From assembly GCF_963169125.1 (NCBI RefSeq), contig NC_084800.1, positions 143,340,397 to 143,404,396 on the forward strand: a stretch of DNA of 64,000 nucleotides, given 5' to 3'. The notes beneath the pieces were generated by a model. The model was not told the origin of the DNA. It was given only the letters and a program-made list of their open reading frames with translations, and searched no databases. Below, in pieces: positions 25,108-38,184 of the stretch; within the stretch, counting starts at the first letter, position 1, and every line of letters starts with the position of its first letter. Source of the DNA: Humulus lupulus. Taxonomy: Eukaryota > Streptophyta > Magnoliopsida > Rosales > Cannabaceae. A program made the position numbers and the translations under genes.

Positions 25108-27260
25108 TGTAACGCCCTACTTCCTAAGAGCCGTTACTAAGTGAGTTTAAAATGTGCAATTAACTCGATAAACGAGGTTTTAAGAAAAAAGTGTAATTAA
25201 ACCATAAACAGAGTCATATACTTTGAAAATAATTCCATTCATTGAAAAGCATAAAGCATTTAACATTTGGGATCCCAAAATACTGTTTAAAAATATTTAC
25301 AACTCAAAAATATAATTAAAGTCGGCTAAATGACAAAATCTAGGTTTAGTACAACTATCTCCCAAAATACCCCTGGCCGTGGAAGCCAGACACACCAAAC
25401 ATGTACGCACCGCTTCACGCTCTCCTTACTCATGGTTGGTCGACTTTCCCCTTGCCCTTACCTGCACGATAGAGCACCCGTGAGCCGAAGCACAGCAAGA
25501 AAACCCCTCACAAGTAAATAACATATGCATAATCATTAATCAGTATATAAACAAACCGCCAACTGGCTAAATACGTGCGGCCATGCCATCCCAGGCGCTT
25601 TACCAGGCCCTGGGTTCGTGGTCTACACCGTAAGGATATCCCAGGTATCCTATAGGGTCTCACCCTGGAAACTCGAACTCCGCGTGCTTAACGCTGCTCC
25701 GGCCCCTTGCTGTACTCGGCCTTGCCGTTATCGGCCTTCGTCGTTCCCGACCCTCACCGTGCTCGGCCTTCGCCGTTCCCGGCTCTTGCCATACATTCAC
25801 ATATATGCACACATAGCATAATTAACAAGTATTTAAACATGTATAAAGACAATCAATGGGGCTACACCCTGCAACACAAACTATAGGGCCTCGCCCTGCT
25901 CTATGGGTACAACAGTTTTATTACCTGTGTCTCGAGATATCCATGCACCACGATCACGAGCACAGTCCTCTAACCCGAGCCTTGAAGAAATCCTAGTCAC
26001 AACGCATGAATAATAATCAACCATCACGTTCTAATCCATTAAATAGTTTCGAGTCATAATTATAACCTCTGGGACCTTGGTTTCTACCAAACTGGGTAGT
26101 GGAAACCTTCCCAAGCCTTAACTTTCAAGTTCCCGAGCTAAAAACCCTCATTTTTCCAAAAATCCACCTTTGGGCCGTGGCCCAGCCTCCCTTAAGCGCT
26201 GCAGCGCGCCTCAAAGCAGAGGCGAAATTGCTTCACATCTGCTAGCCTAGGGTCGCGGCACCCAAACCTTGCGCCGCGGTGCCTGGGAAATTTCTCAAAG
26301 CCCCACTAGACTATAAACTCAAGCGGGCTGCGGCGCTGAAGAACAGGGCCGCGGCTCAACCCCGAAACCCATAAATTCCATGCAACTTTTATAAGCTAAC
26401 TTCCCTGAAATTCATTCCAAACGCACCCCAACACTATAATTGAGTCCCATAACTAGTCTAATACACTTTAAGCAGCTCTAGAACCCCGGGAACTATTCCA
26501 CAACTTCATCGAACTCAAAATCAAAACTTAAGCTTGAACCTGGAAGAAAACTCTTAAAACAGGGCAGGAATTCATTGAAACTAGAGCAAAAAAACCTTAC
26601 CTCAAGAATGGTTTCGACCCACAGCTGTCTATAATCCCACTCCTAGCTTTGATTCCCCAACTCTTAGCCTTAAGTTAAAATCTTTCTCCTCAAAAATCCC
26701 CAAAACCTTCCACGCCTCAAGAGAGAGAGAGAGAGAGAGAGAGAGTTTCTGCTTCTTTTTCTTTCCAATCCCTTGATTTCCAGTGACTTCCTTAGACCCC
26801 TCAGCCTACCTAAACCAGGTATATCCTCACCAAAAGACCTAAATCCCGACATGTCCAATTCCTTACCAAACTACTACCTGTTACTCCATAAATCCCAAAC
26901 TCATTTTACATTCCTGTAATACCCTAGGCTCTTCCCGAGCTGGGTATCTGACCCCGTTGTGACTTTCTAGCTAGTCAGCTCCCTAGGACCGTCTCGAATC
27001 ATGCATCTCAAATATATCACCACTCACACGTGGTATAAATCACAATATTCACAAATATTGCATTTATGCCCTCAACGGGCTAAAAATACAGACATGCCCC
27101 TAATAACCAAATGGGGCCCACATGCATATTTAATTCACCTAAACATGCATTTCTAATCACATACTCATCAAATTCATATATTAACACAATTAATCAATTA
27201 TTGCCTTCTAGGCACGCTAATCAAAGCCGTAAGCCTTATTAGCGAATTTGGGACGCTACA
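25108..27260 (-). repeat. Tekay element C, 3' LTR
   Basis: 2153 bp from TGTAACGCCCTACTTCC to GGGACGCTACA. It lies next to the element's polypurine tract at 27261 and onward, and is about 95% identical by eye to the LTR at 32073. A (GA)n run sits near 26722-26746. Compared with the partner LTR it lacks about 115 bp near 26840. The insertion point in Athila is preceded by ACGAA (25103-25107). The partner flank is lost. Confidence 0.92.
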
Positions 27261-27290
27261 ACTATCCCCTCCTTACAGAAATTTCGTCCT
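27261..27290 (-). promoter_or_regulatory. Tekay C polypurine tract
   Basis: On the minus strand GTAAGGAGGGGATAGT runs directly into the TGTAGCGTCCC start of the LTR. Element E has the same GTAAGGAGGGGATAGT at 39967-39982. Confidence 0.8.
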
Positions 27291-27295
27291 CGAAA

Positions 27296-30200
27296 TTACT
27301 TGAACAACTCGGGATACCGCTCCCGCATCTCTAATTCATGTTCCCATGTCACCTCCTCAACTTTGTTGTTCCTCCACAACACTTTCACCAAGGCGGTAGT
27401 CTTGCTCTGCAAGAATTTATCCTTCTGGTCAAGAATCTGAACCGGCTCCTCCTCATAAGACAAATCCTGGTCCAGCTCCAAATTCTCATAACTCAGTACA
27501 TACATCGAGTCTGATACATACTTCCGGAGCATGGATACATGAAAATCATTATGAACCCCTGATAAGGCTCGAGGCATCGCCAACCTGTAAGCTACCTCTC
27601 CAACCCATTCCAAGATCTCGAAGGGGCCAACAACCTTAGGACTCAACTTGCCCTGAACACCAAACCTTTTCACTCCCCTCAAAGGTGAAACCCTAAGGAA
27701 CACATGGTCACCGACCTAAAACTCTACGCTTTTGCGTCTCAAGTTCGAGAAACACTTCTGGCGACTCTGGGAGGCGAGCATTTGAGCTCTAATCTTCTCA
27801 ATCGCCTCATTGGTCCTCTAAACCATCTCAGGACCCAAATAACTCCTTTCACCTGTCTCATCCCAATGGATAGGTGACCTGCACTTCCTCCCATAAAGCA
27901 TCTCATACGGAGCCACTCCAATAGTCACCTGATAACTGTTGTTGTACAAGAACTCAATCAAAGGTAGATACTTGCTCCAAGATCCCTCAAAATCTAACAC
28001 ACAGGCTCGTAGCATGTCCTCCAGTATCTAAATCCTCCTCTCAGACTGTCCGTCTGTCTGAGGATGATAAGCGGTACTAAACCGTAACTGCGTGCCCATA
28101 GCCTTCTGCAAACTCTCCCAAAACTTGGAGGTGAAGGTGGGGTCCCTGTCGAATATTATCATCCTCGGAGCCCCTTGAAGTCGAACAATTTCCTTCACAT
28201 ATAACTCGGCACACTGCTCCACAGTATAAGTCATCCTGACAGGTAAAAAGTGGGCGGACTTGGTATACCTATCCACAATCACCCACACCGAGTCATGCTG
28301 CCCCATGGTCTTCAGCAAACCAACCACAAAGTCCATGGTGATATTTTCCCACTTCCACTTTGAAATCCCTAGAGGTTGCAGCAGCCCTGCTGGCCTCTGA
28401 TGTTCAGCCTTGACTTGCTGACAAGTTAAGCACTTGGCCACATAATCCACCACATCCCTCTTTATGCCCGACCACCAATACAAAGCTCTCAGATCTTGGT
28501 ACATCTTCGTCGTACCTGGATGTAAGGAATTGGGAGTGGTATGCGATTCATCCAAGCTCTCCCGCCGGATATCAGAATCCATCGGAACACAGATCCTACC
28601 CTTGTATTTTAGTAACCCCATTTCCGAGATAGAAAAGTCCTTAGCCACCCGAGTAAGATATTCTTTCTATGCCCTCTCAAATGGGAATCCTTCCCCTGCG
28701 CCTCCTTGATCCTCTCAAGGAGTGTCCACTGAAGAATGATGTTGGCTAACCGAACAACCACTAACTCTATACCTGCTCTGGTCATCTCCTCAGATATCTG
28801 TCTCGAACCAAACAACTGTCCTAGGCCTTTCCAACTCAATGCATCAGCCACTACATTAGCCTTCCCAGGATGGTATAGGATATCACAATCATAATCTTTA
28901 ACCAACTCTAGCCACCGTCTCTGGCACATATTCAGATCCTTCTAAGTAAAGAAGTACTTCCAACTCTTATGGTCAGTGTATATCTCGCATTTCTCACCAT
29001 ATAGATAATGTCTCCAAATCTTAAGTGCGAATACCACTGCTACCAACTCCAGATCATGCGTGGGATATCTCTGCTCATACTCCTTTAACTGTCTCAACGC
29101 GTAGGCTATCACCTTACCAGCTTGCATCTGCACACACCCTAAACCCTGTTTGGAAGCATCACAATAAACCACAAACTTCTCATTTTCTGTCAGTAGACTC
29201 AACACTGGCGCGGTGATCAGTCGCCGCTTCAACTCCTTGAAACTATTCTCACATCTGTCTGTCCAAACATACTTAGTCTTCTTCTTTGTCAATTTTGTCA
29301 ACGGTGTAGCTATCATGGAGAACCCCTCAACAAACCGCTGATAATATCCTGCCAATCCCAGTAAACTTCTCACTTCAGGAACACTGCTCGGCCTAGGCCA
29401 ATCTCTCACTGCCTCAATCTTACTTGGGTCAACCAGGATCCCCTCCTTACTAACGATGTGACTCAGAAATGTAACTTATGGTAGCCAGAACTCGCACTTG
29501 CTAAACTTAGCATATAACCTATGCTCCCTCTTGATTGAGAGTACACAAAAATGTCGTCGATGAACACAATCACAAACTTATCCAGATAGTCCTTGAAAAC
29601 CCTATTCATCGTATCCATAAAAGCTACTGGGGCATTGGTTAATCCAAAAGACATAACTAGGAATTCGTAGTGTCCATACCTCATTCGGAAAGCGGTCTTT
29701 GGTATGTCCTCTTCTTTAATCCTTAACTGATGGTAGCTTGATCGGAGATCAATCTTGGAAAACACTGTTCTTCCCTGTAGCTGGTCAAACAAATCATCGA
29801 TCCTAGGTAGTGGATACTTGTTCTTAATGGTTAATTTATTTAACTCACTGTAGTCAATACACATCCTAAGAGATCCATCCTTCTTCTTGACGAACAACAC
29901 AGGAGCACCCCATGGCGAGATACTCGGTCTGATGAACCCTAAATCCAATAACTCCTGCAACTAAATCTTTAACTCCTTCAGCTCCGCCCCTGGTGCCAAC
30001 TCTAATACAAAATCAATCTCCCGATGCGGCGGCAACCCTGGCAGGTCCGCTGGAAATAAATCTGGAAAATCACATACCAATTTGGTCTCCCCTGGTCCAA
30101 CCGGCACAACCCTAGAGGTAACTACAAAATTCGCTAGGAATCCTATGCAACCTTCCGGCATCAGGTCTCTAGCCTTCAGTGCTGAAATCATAGGTACTTG

Positions 30201-30623
30201 TGATCCACTAACTATCCCCACAAATACAAAGGGTACCTCCCATTCTGGTTCAAAAGTCACCATCCTGCGCTTGCAGTCAATTGTCGCCCCATACTTCGAT
30301 AGCCAATCTATCCCTAGAATCATATCGAAGTCATCCATCTCCAACTCAATCAAATCAACAGACAAATCCCTACCATCTATCTCTACTGGCAATGCGCTAA
30401 TCCATCTCCTAGAGACTACCAGTTCCCCTATTGGCAACAAAGTCTGAAAACCCCTATCATACACACCACTAAGTCTACACACCTGATCTATCACTCTAGC
30501 AGACACAAATGAATGTGTAGCTCCCGAATCAAACAATGCAGTATAAGAAAACCCAGCATTATAAATATGACCTGTCACAACTGAGGCGCTAGTCTCTACC
30601 TCAGTTTGAGTCAAAGTGAACAC
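27296..30623 (-). pseudogene. Tekay C protease, RT, RNase H, integrase, chromodomain
   Basis: Minus-strand pol of a chromovirus. In order: protease with DSGATHSF (about 30535); RT with [13 protein letters not shown] and FIDDIFVYS; RNase H with [12 protein letters not shown] and IYTDHKS (29409-28942); zinc finger ending CLTCQQV; integrase core (MDFVVGLL, FDRDPTFTSKFW, DGQSER); and a C-terminal chromodomain (LVKVLWRNNKVEEVTWE) ending at 27296. The chromodomain and layout place it in the Tekay clade, whose chromodomains may guide insertion to heterochromatin. About 14 residues are missing at the PR-RT junction (LELAPGAELKELK) and a further piece is missing after the FIDD motif. Several stops and frameshifts make it inactive. 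Confidence 0.9.
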
Positions 30624-31734
30624 CCTGGCAGGAGCGAGACTATCGCCCTACTTCGGCTCCTCTTTCTTGGCTTGTGGGCAATCCATCTTCAGATGATTGG
30701 CACTTCCACAGATTAAGCAGGCCCTAATCCTGCACTCACCCTGATGTCATCGTCTGCAACGAGGATACACTGGAAAACTCCTCCAGTTGTCACCTCCGCC
30801 CTGACGGCCACCAAAAGCACCCCGTGCCCTCCTATCCGAGCTAGGAGGAACAAAAGAATCTGAGGCCTTTCTTGTTTGCTCACTGGACCCACTACCCCAA
30901 TTGGACCCAATAAAAGGAGGCACCATCCTCTTGGCATCGCGCCTAACAGCGCTCTCTCTCCATATCTGATCCTCGGTCCTCTCAGCTGTAAGGGCCTTGT
31001 CAACAACCTGGGCATAAGTAGTTGTCTCTGGATCTAAAGTAATCTTCACATCACGGGCGATCACAATGTTCAATCCCCGCACAAATATATCCCTTCTTGC
31101 CACATCCGTCGGCACTAAATCAGGTGCGAACTTTGCCAACTGGTCAAATTTCAAAGCATACTCAGTAACTGTCAATCGGTTTTGAGTCAGGTTGATGAAC
31201 TCATCAACCTTCGCAGCTCGAACTGCAACACTGTAATACTTCTCGTTGAAGATGCTTCTGAACTCTTCCCAAGACATAACTGCCACATTCCTCCTTGAAT
31301 CACTACATCCCACCAGATGCGGGCATCCTCTCTGAACATGTAGCTGGCACAAGTTACCCTATCGTTCCCTTGAACCCTCATAAAAAATCCAGAATAGAGG
31401 AAATCATATTCATCCACTGCTCTGCCTACAATAGGTCTGGTCCACCCTCAAAGGTGGGAGAATGCTACTTCCTGAATCTCTCATATAAAGGTTCCCACTT
31501 GTTCTCCATAACAGGCTAAACCTGCACTGGCGCCATAACCTGCTAAACTGGCAACTCAGTGGCCCGAGGAGGGGCCTGCTATCTCAACTGTCAAAGTTCT
31601 TCCTCTGTTCGTTGCAGTCTTGCTTCCATTTTGGCAAACATATGTTGCCAATTCTGTGGGGCAGGTGGAGGGTCCTGACCCTGGTTTTCATCCTCGGCCC
31701 TACTGCCGCGGGGTCTCGATGATTGTCGAGGCAT
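30624..31734 (-). pseudogene. Tekay C gag
   Basis: Starts at ATG 31734 (MPRQSSRPRGSRAEDENQG), followed by a short coiled coil (FAKMEARLQRTEEEL). The Gag core is split over two frames (REDARIWWDVV, then WEEFRSIFNEKYY to RTEDQIWRE; 31417-30990). A Gly/Arg-rich linker leads to a CCHC knuckle (CLICGSANHLKMDC) at about 30720-30680. Gag forms the particle and binds RNA through this knuckle. Early stop codons and a frameshift near 31350 break it. Confidence 0.85.
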
Positions 31735-32054
31735 CTCAACAAATATGCCTGCAATCAACGACGCCGCTCATCAAGCATGATAACAACATCCAGAACCACC
31801 TCCCAATCACATCAGCCATCCATTACAGCAATCCACATAACATATAAATAGCATATAACACTCAACGGGCCATGCCCTAGCATCATGCATATGTTAACTC
31901 AGTCATCATGCTCTATATAAGATAAGCAAGAAAACAGGGCATTTAAGCACATAATGAGGCATATAAGTTAATCATTACCAATCAACCCTGAGTCGAGCTT
32001 GTCACTGACAGCGAGCGTACATGTTCAGTCAATCTCCAAAAACCATAAACCTTG

Positions 32055-32072
32055 GCTCGCTTTGATACCAAG
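32055..32072 (-). promoter_or_regulatory. Tekay C primer binding site (tRNA-iMet)
   Basis: On the minus strand, TTGGTATCAAAGC follows the end of the 5' LTR by two to three bases. It matches the complement of the initiator-Met tRNA 3' end with one mismatch (usual plant form TGGTATCAGAGC). It confirms the orientation of element C. Confidence 0.85.
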
Positions 32073-34085
32073 TTGTAACGCCCTACTTCCTTAGAGCCGT
32101 TACTAAGTGAGTTTAAAACGTGCAATTAACTCGCTAAACGAGGTTTTAAGACAAAAGTGTAATTAAACCATAAACAGAGTCATATACTTTGAAAATAATT
32201 CCATTCATTGAAAAGCATAAAGCATTTAACATTTGGGATCCCAAAATATTGTTTAAAAATATTTACAACTCAAAAATATAATTAAAATCAGCTAAACGAC
32301 AAAATCTAGGTTTAGTACAACTATCTCCCAAAATACCCCTGGCCGTGGAAGCCAGGCAGGCCAAACATGTACGCATCGCTTCACGCTCTCCGTACTCATG
32401 GTTGGTCAACTTTCCCCTTACCCTTACTTGCACCATAGAGCACCCGTGAGCCGAAGCCCAACAAGAAAACCCCTCACAAGAAAATAACATATGCATAATC
32501 ATTAATCAGTATATAAACAAACTGCCAACCGGCTAAACATGTGCGACCATGCCATCGCAGGTGCTTTACCAGGCCCTGGGTTCGTGGCCTACACCGTAAG
32601 GATATCCCAGGTATCCTATAAGGTCTCACCCTGGCAACTCGCACTCCGCATGCTTAACGCTACTCCCGGCCCCTTTCCGTACTCGGCCTTGCCGTTATCG
32701 GCCTTCGCCGTTCCCGGCTCTTGCCATACATTCACATATATGCACACATAGCATAATTAACAAGTATTTAAACACGTATAAACACAATCAATGGGGCTAC
32801 ACCCTGCAACACAAACTTCAGGGCCTCGCCCTGCTCTATGGGTACAACAGTTTTCTTACCTGTGTCCCGAGCTATCCGCGGACCACGATCACGAGCACAG
32901 TCCTCTAACCCGAGCCTTGAAGAAATCATAGTCACAACGCATGAATAATAATCAACCATCACGTTCTAATCCATTAAATAGTTTCGAGTCATTATTCTAA
33001 CCTCCGGGACCTTGGTTTCTACCAAACTGGGTAGTAAAAACCTTCCCGAGCCCTAACATTCAAGTTCCCAAGCTAAAAACCCTCATTTTTCCAAAAATCC
33101 ACCTTTGGGCCGCAACCCTGCCTCCCTTAAGCACTGTGGCATGCCTCAAAGCAGAGGCGAAATTGCCTCACATCTTCCAGCCTAGGGCTGCGGCGCCCAA
33201 ACCTTGCGCCGCGATGCCTGGGAAATTTCTCGATGCCCCACTAGCCTATAAATTCAAGTGGGCCGCGGCTCAACCCCAAAATCCAAAAATTCCATGCAAC
33301 TTTTATAAGCTAACTTCCCTGAACATCATTCCAAACGCACCCCAACACTATAATTGAGTCCCATAACTAGTCTAATACACTTTAAGCAGCTCTAGAACCC
33401 CCGAAATTATTCCACAACTTCATCAAAATCAAAATCAAAACTTAAGCTTGAACCTAGAAGAATACTCTTAAAACATGGCAGGAATTCATTGAAACCAGAG
33501 CAAAAAAACCTTACCTCAAGAATGGTTTCGACCCTCAGCTGTCTATAATCCTGCTCCTAGCTTTGATTCCCCAACTCTCAGCCATAACATCAAAGCTTTC
33601 TCCTCAAAAATCCCCAAAAACTTCCAAGCCTCAAGAGAGTGAGAGAGAGAGAGAGAGAGTTTCTACTTCTTTTTCTTTCCAATCCCTTAATTTCTAGTGA
33701 CTTCCTTAGACCCCTCAGCCAACCTAAACCAAGTATATCCTCACCAAAAGACCCAATTTCCCCTTAAGCTTATCCTAACCTCTTGGGTAACCCAAGGGCA
33801 ATTTAGTCATTTGCCATACCCCGATAAGTCCCCGAGTAGTCTTATAAATCCCCATTAATCCTGACATGTCCAATACCTTACCAAACTACTACCCGTTACT
33901 CCATAAATCCCAAACTCATTTTACATTCTCGAAATACCCCTAGGCTCCTCCCGAGTCGGTTATCTGACCCCGTTGTGACTTTCTAGCTAGTCAGCTCCCT
34001 AGGACCGTCTCAGATCATGCACCTCAAATATATCCCCACTCACATGTGGTATAAATCACAATATTCACAAATATTGCATTTATGC
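32073..34085 (-). repeat. Tekay element C, 5' LTR, truncated
   Basis: 2013 bp from TGTAACGCCCTACTTCC. Collinear with the LTR at 25108 until TATGC at 34081-34085, where it stops. About 190 bp of LTR that should follow are missing. The next base begins Gag coding sequence of element E in the opposite orientation. It holds about 115 bp absent from the partner LTR. Confidence 0.9.
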
Positions 34086-35533
34086 GGCATTTGGGAGAGT
34101 GTAGGGCAAAGGCCTGCTACTTGTGTGGAGCAGTGGGTCATCTTGAGAAAGATTGCCCTCAGGTAGGGAAAGAAGAACCCAGGAAGGTGGACAGCTCGGC
34201 CCCAGCTCGAGTGTTCACGTTGACTCAAGCAGAAGCTGAGGCTTCCCCCTCAGTTGTTACAGGTCAGCTTCTTAGTGCTGGAACCCCTTATAATGTGTTG
34301 ATTGATTCTGGTGCTACACATTCTTTTGTTGCTAGTAGCATTATTGATAGACTGTGTAGACCTTGTGATTTCTATGCTGTGGGGTTTGGTACTTTGTTAC
34401 CCACTAGAGAGTTAGTGGTATCTAGGAGGTGGCTCAGATCTTTGCCAGTGATAGTGGAGGGCAGAGAGTTATCAGTGGACTTGATAGAGTTAGTTATGAC
34501 TGACTTCGATATGATACTGGGTATGGATTGGTTGGCAAAGTATGGGGCAACTATTGACTGCAGAAGGAAGATGGTCACCTTTGAGCCTGAAGGTGAGGAT
34601 CCTTTTGTGTTTGTTGGTGCTGTGCAGGGACCTCGCATTCCTATGATTTCTGTGTTGAGGGCCAGGGATCTATTGCAAAGAGGATGCATTGGATTCTTAG
34701 CCAGTGTGGTTGATACCACCCAGGTCATGCCAGTGAGACCAGAGGATACCAGGTTAGTTTGTGAATTCCTGGATGTGTTTCCAGAAGATTTTCCAGGATT
34801 GCCACCACACAGGGAAATTGAGTTCGTTATAGAACTGGCACCAGGAATGGAGCCAGTGTCTAGAGCGCCTTACAGAATGGCCCCAACTGAGTTAAAAGAA
34901 TTAAAAGTACAGTTGCAAGAGCTGTTAGATTTGGGGTTTATCAGACCTAGCTTTTCACCTTGGGGTGCGCCAGTTCTGTTTGTGAAAAAGAAGGATGGTT
35001 CTTTGAGAATGTGTATAGATTACAGAGAACTGAATAAGTTGAAAATTAAGAATAAGTATCCTTTGCCAAGGATAGATGATCTGTTCGATCAGTTGCAAGG
35101 TAAGAAGGTATTCTCAAAGATCGACCTTCGTTCTGGTTATCATCAGTTGAGGGTCAAGGAGGGAGATATACCAAAGATTGCCTTTCGTACCATATATGGG
35201 CATTATGAGTTTCTAGTTATGTCATTGGATTGACTAATGCCCCTCCTGCTTTTCTGGATCTGATGAACAGAGTGTTCAAGGATTATCTGGACCAGTTTGT
35301 GATCGTCTTCATCGATGATATTCTGGTATATTCTCAGACTGAGTTAGAGCATGAGCAGCATCTGAGGTTGGTTCGACAGAGACTGAGAGAACACAGGCTG
35401 TTTGCTAAATTCAAGAAGTGTGAGTTCTGGTTGTCTCAGGTATCCTTTCTTGGACACATTGTCGGTAAGGAGGGGATTAAGGTAGATCCAGAAAAGATCG
35501 AAGCTGTCAAAGATTGGCCAAGGCCAAAGAATG
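34086..35533 (+). pseudogene. Tekay E polyprotein, first part: Gag knuckle, protease, RT
   Basis: Plus-strand chromovirus polyprotein starting mid-gag. CCHC knuckle [14 protein letters not shown] (about 34117-34158); protease [11 protein letters not shown] (about 34298); RT beginning [12 protein letters not shown], with [18 protein letters not shown] and [13 protein letters not shown] one-base deletion near 35228 (SLD-stop where SFGLTN is normal) shifts the frame. RT continues at 35230 with FIDDILVYS. The frame is interrupted at 35533 by solo LTR D and resumes at 38185. The 5' LTR and most of gag are missing because of the junction at 34085. Confidence 0.9.
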
Positions 35534-38184
35534 TGTAACGCCCAAACTCCAGGGACCGTTACGGTGTGCCTTGTAAACAGTGCTAAACTCGCTAATCGAG
35601 TCATTCGGCCAAAAACATGTGTCTAAGTATGATTAGCAGTTTAGGGATTAAACATTTTGGTTAAGATGTAACGTTTCACTAGAACATTTAATATATATAC
35701 TGGGATCCCAAAAATATAATTTAAGAGTCTATCACAGAAAATATTTACAACAGGCCGTTCTAAGCGGCAAAACAGGGTTTAACCCTAGTTCCACTTTAAA
35801 TTTCGGCTGTGGTGGTCGAGCAGCTGCATATATACACATCATCACCTAAGCTCTCCAACTCAAGGATGGTCTAGCTTCCTCTTGCCTTTACCTGCACCAC
35901 ATAGCACCCGTGAGCCGAAGCCCAGCAAGAAAACACAATAAAGCATGACATAATACAACAATACTCATAATAGCCAATCAGGACCAACGGTCCGAAACAG
36001 ATAGGTGACAATAGCCAAAAGTCACAGAAATGGGTACAGCTCCCTCTAGCCATGTGACGATAGGGTCACCAGGGCTTAATTGATAAGTGGTTCTTCCATG
36101 AGTTTGATCAGGATAGGTGCATGGTGATTGGTCACCAACATAACCATCCTCTCGACTCTAGAGTCGTAACTAAGGACAGCGTCCCCCAGCCATGTGACAA
36201 ACAGTCACCGGGGTCATATACCTTGGCTGAAAACATCTGGTTTTAGACCAGGTAAGCGCTTATAGTGCTCATTGACCTTCTGGTCGGTCCAGCATTAATA
36301 CCCTATATGAGTCATTCAATGCCAACCTCGATTAGATCTAATCTTCATTTGGCCCGGCGTTCACAACGCACTGCCACTTCTGATTCTTGGGTCGGTGAAA
36401 CACGACCAGTGCTCAGCCCGTGGTGAACTTAACTAATAAGTCACAGCTTCACAGACGGATCTAGCACCATTGCCGATTCTGACTAATAAGCCAGCGCCAT
36501 ACACAGGCAACCCATGCCACCAAACATATATCACATGTCCAATATCCATAAACAAGGCATTCAGCATGCTTACTCAACAAGTGTTGATACAATTAGGACC
36601 ATGCACAAACCCAGAGGCACAGGCTCTGAACAATGTCATATTCAGTACTCAAAGCATGTCCTAATCACATGTTTCTCGTGCATCACATGCATCATACTTA
36701 ACAATCCAACATGCATCAATAGCAGCCACGTATGTCATGTTTAATAATCAACCAACATGCATCAAGAGTAACCATGCATGTCACATATACACAGGGTGCA
36801 GTTTTCTTACCTCAGATTCGAGCTAGAATGATTTAAAGAACGACCCTTGAGAACGATCGACTTTTAGTCCTTTAGCGGTCACCTAGTCATAACCAAATAT
36901 AAGATACCATCAATAAAAATAATCAACATAAGTTCTCAAACCAATATCTAGCCTCCGGGACATCAATCCCCACTTAACCGGGTACTAGGTTCAACCCCGA
37001 GGCCTAAGGCTTGAATCCCCAAGCTAAAAACATGATTCTGGCCAAAATTTCCCTAAGGGCTGCGGCCCTCCCCAGCTGCACCGCAGCGCGCCCCTCAAAC
37101 AGAGGTAGACCTCCCTGCCAGATGCTAAGGGTCGCGGCGCACCACAGCCGCGCCGCGCCGCCCAACCCAGACCAGGCAAAAATAATAGCACGCACCTGAA
37201 ATCTTTCCCCTGCGTTTTCCCTTGAAACCAGCCCTTCAAACCTGTCCCAAACCCCAACCTAACACCCAATTCAACCACCAAACATCATCTACAACTCACC
37301 CTCATCATAACCCAAGTTAAACCTCATCTAAACTTTCATTGATTCTCAACTAACACATCAAAATCCTTAACTGAAACTTAATAGAAAAAACAGAGTATAG
37401 CTCAAAACTCAGGTTCAATTCCTTACCTTAAGCTGGTTTGAGTCCTTCCCAATAGCTGAGCTAAGTTTAAAATCCCCAAGCTTTGATTTCCCTAACTTGT
37501 TCTTCAATTGGCTCTCAAAAATTTGAAAGGAAGATGAAGGAGAAACCTTGTGCGGGAGAGAGAGAAGAGATGAGGATGGGCTCTATTTCTGTTATAATTC
37601 CACAGCCTTCTAAATCCCAAAAGCTGACATAAATCCTTAAGGTCAAAAGACCTTAATGCCCTTAAGCCAAATAAATCCCTCTAAAGGCTTCCGAGGGTAG
37701 AACCGTCCTTTCCCGCCTATCTCGTTAATTATAATTAACGCTCTCCAATTCCTGCTATTCTCACTATTCGCAAATACCAATAAATCATATCCCATTACCC
37801 TTTAATTCCCGGTAATGCTCTAGTTATCAAAATGACCCCGAGACTCATCCCGAGCCCCGAACTTAAACCCGTTATGACTAGACCGAACACTTACATCTCA
37901 TGACCGTCTCATGCTGAATAGCTCGAACCAATCCACCTTATAATGTGGCTATATTAATTAATCACAATCATGCACCCAAAATACACAATTACGCCCACAG
38001 CGGCCAAATTACCAAAATACCCGTATAATAATAAATACTCCCATATGCATGCATTCACCATCATATAATAATATAATTCACGTAAACATGCTTATAATCA
38101 TTAATTACCATAAAAAATCAATTATGGCCCTCCCGGCCTCCTAATCAAGGTTCTAAACCTTACTAGGAAATTTGGGGCATTACA
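35534..38184 (-). repeat. Tekay solo LTR D, TSD GAATG
   Basis: 2651 bp, TGTAACGCCCAAACTCC to TTTGGGGCATTACA, flanked by GAATG on both sides (35529-35533 and 38185-38189). Removing it and one GAATG restores the RT reading frame of element E. It is a different subfamily from element C but shares the LTR motifs of E on the opposite strand. Small ORFs inside are not conserved. Confidence 0.95.

Noticed and set aside
26700..26750. (GA)n run as an independent regulatory element
   Set aside because: It is part of the Tekay LTR; the partner LTR has it at 33640-33660 with a different length, as expected of a microsatellite.
30082..30447. 121-codon plus-strand frame over element C protease
   Set aside because: It is the antisense shadow of well-supported minus-strand protease coding sequence; the same shadow occurs over element E on the other strand (34372-34728).
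32055..32072. Possible tRNA gene at the GGTATCA-type motifs
   Set aside because: Only the primer-binding complement is present; no cloverleaf arms were found. The same holds for 50871-50883 and 59757-59772.
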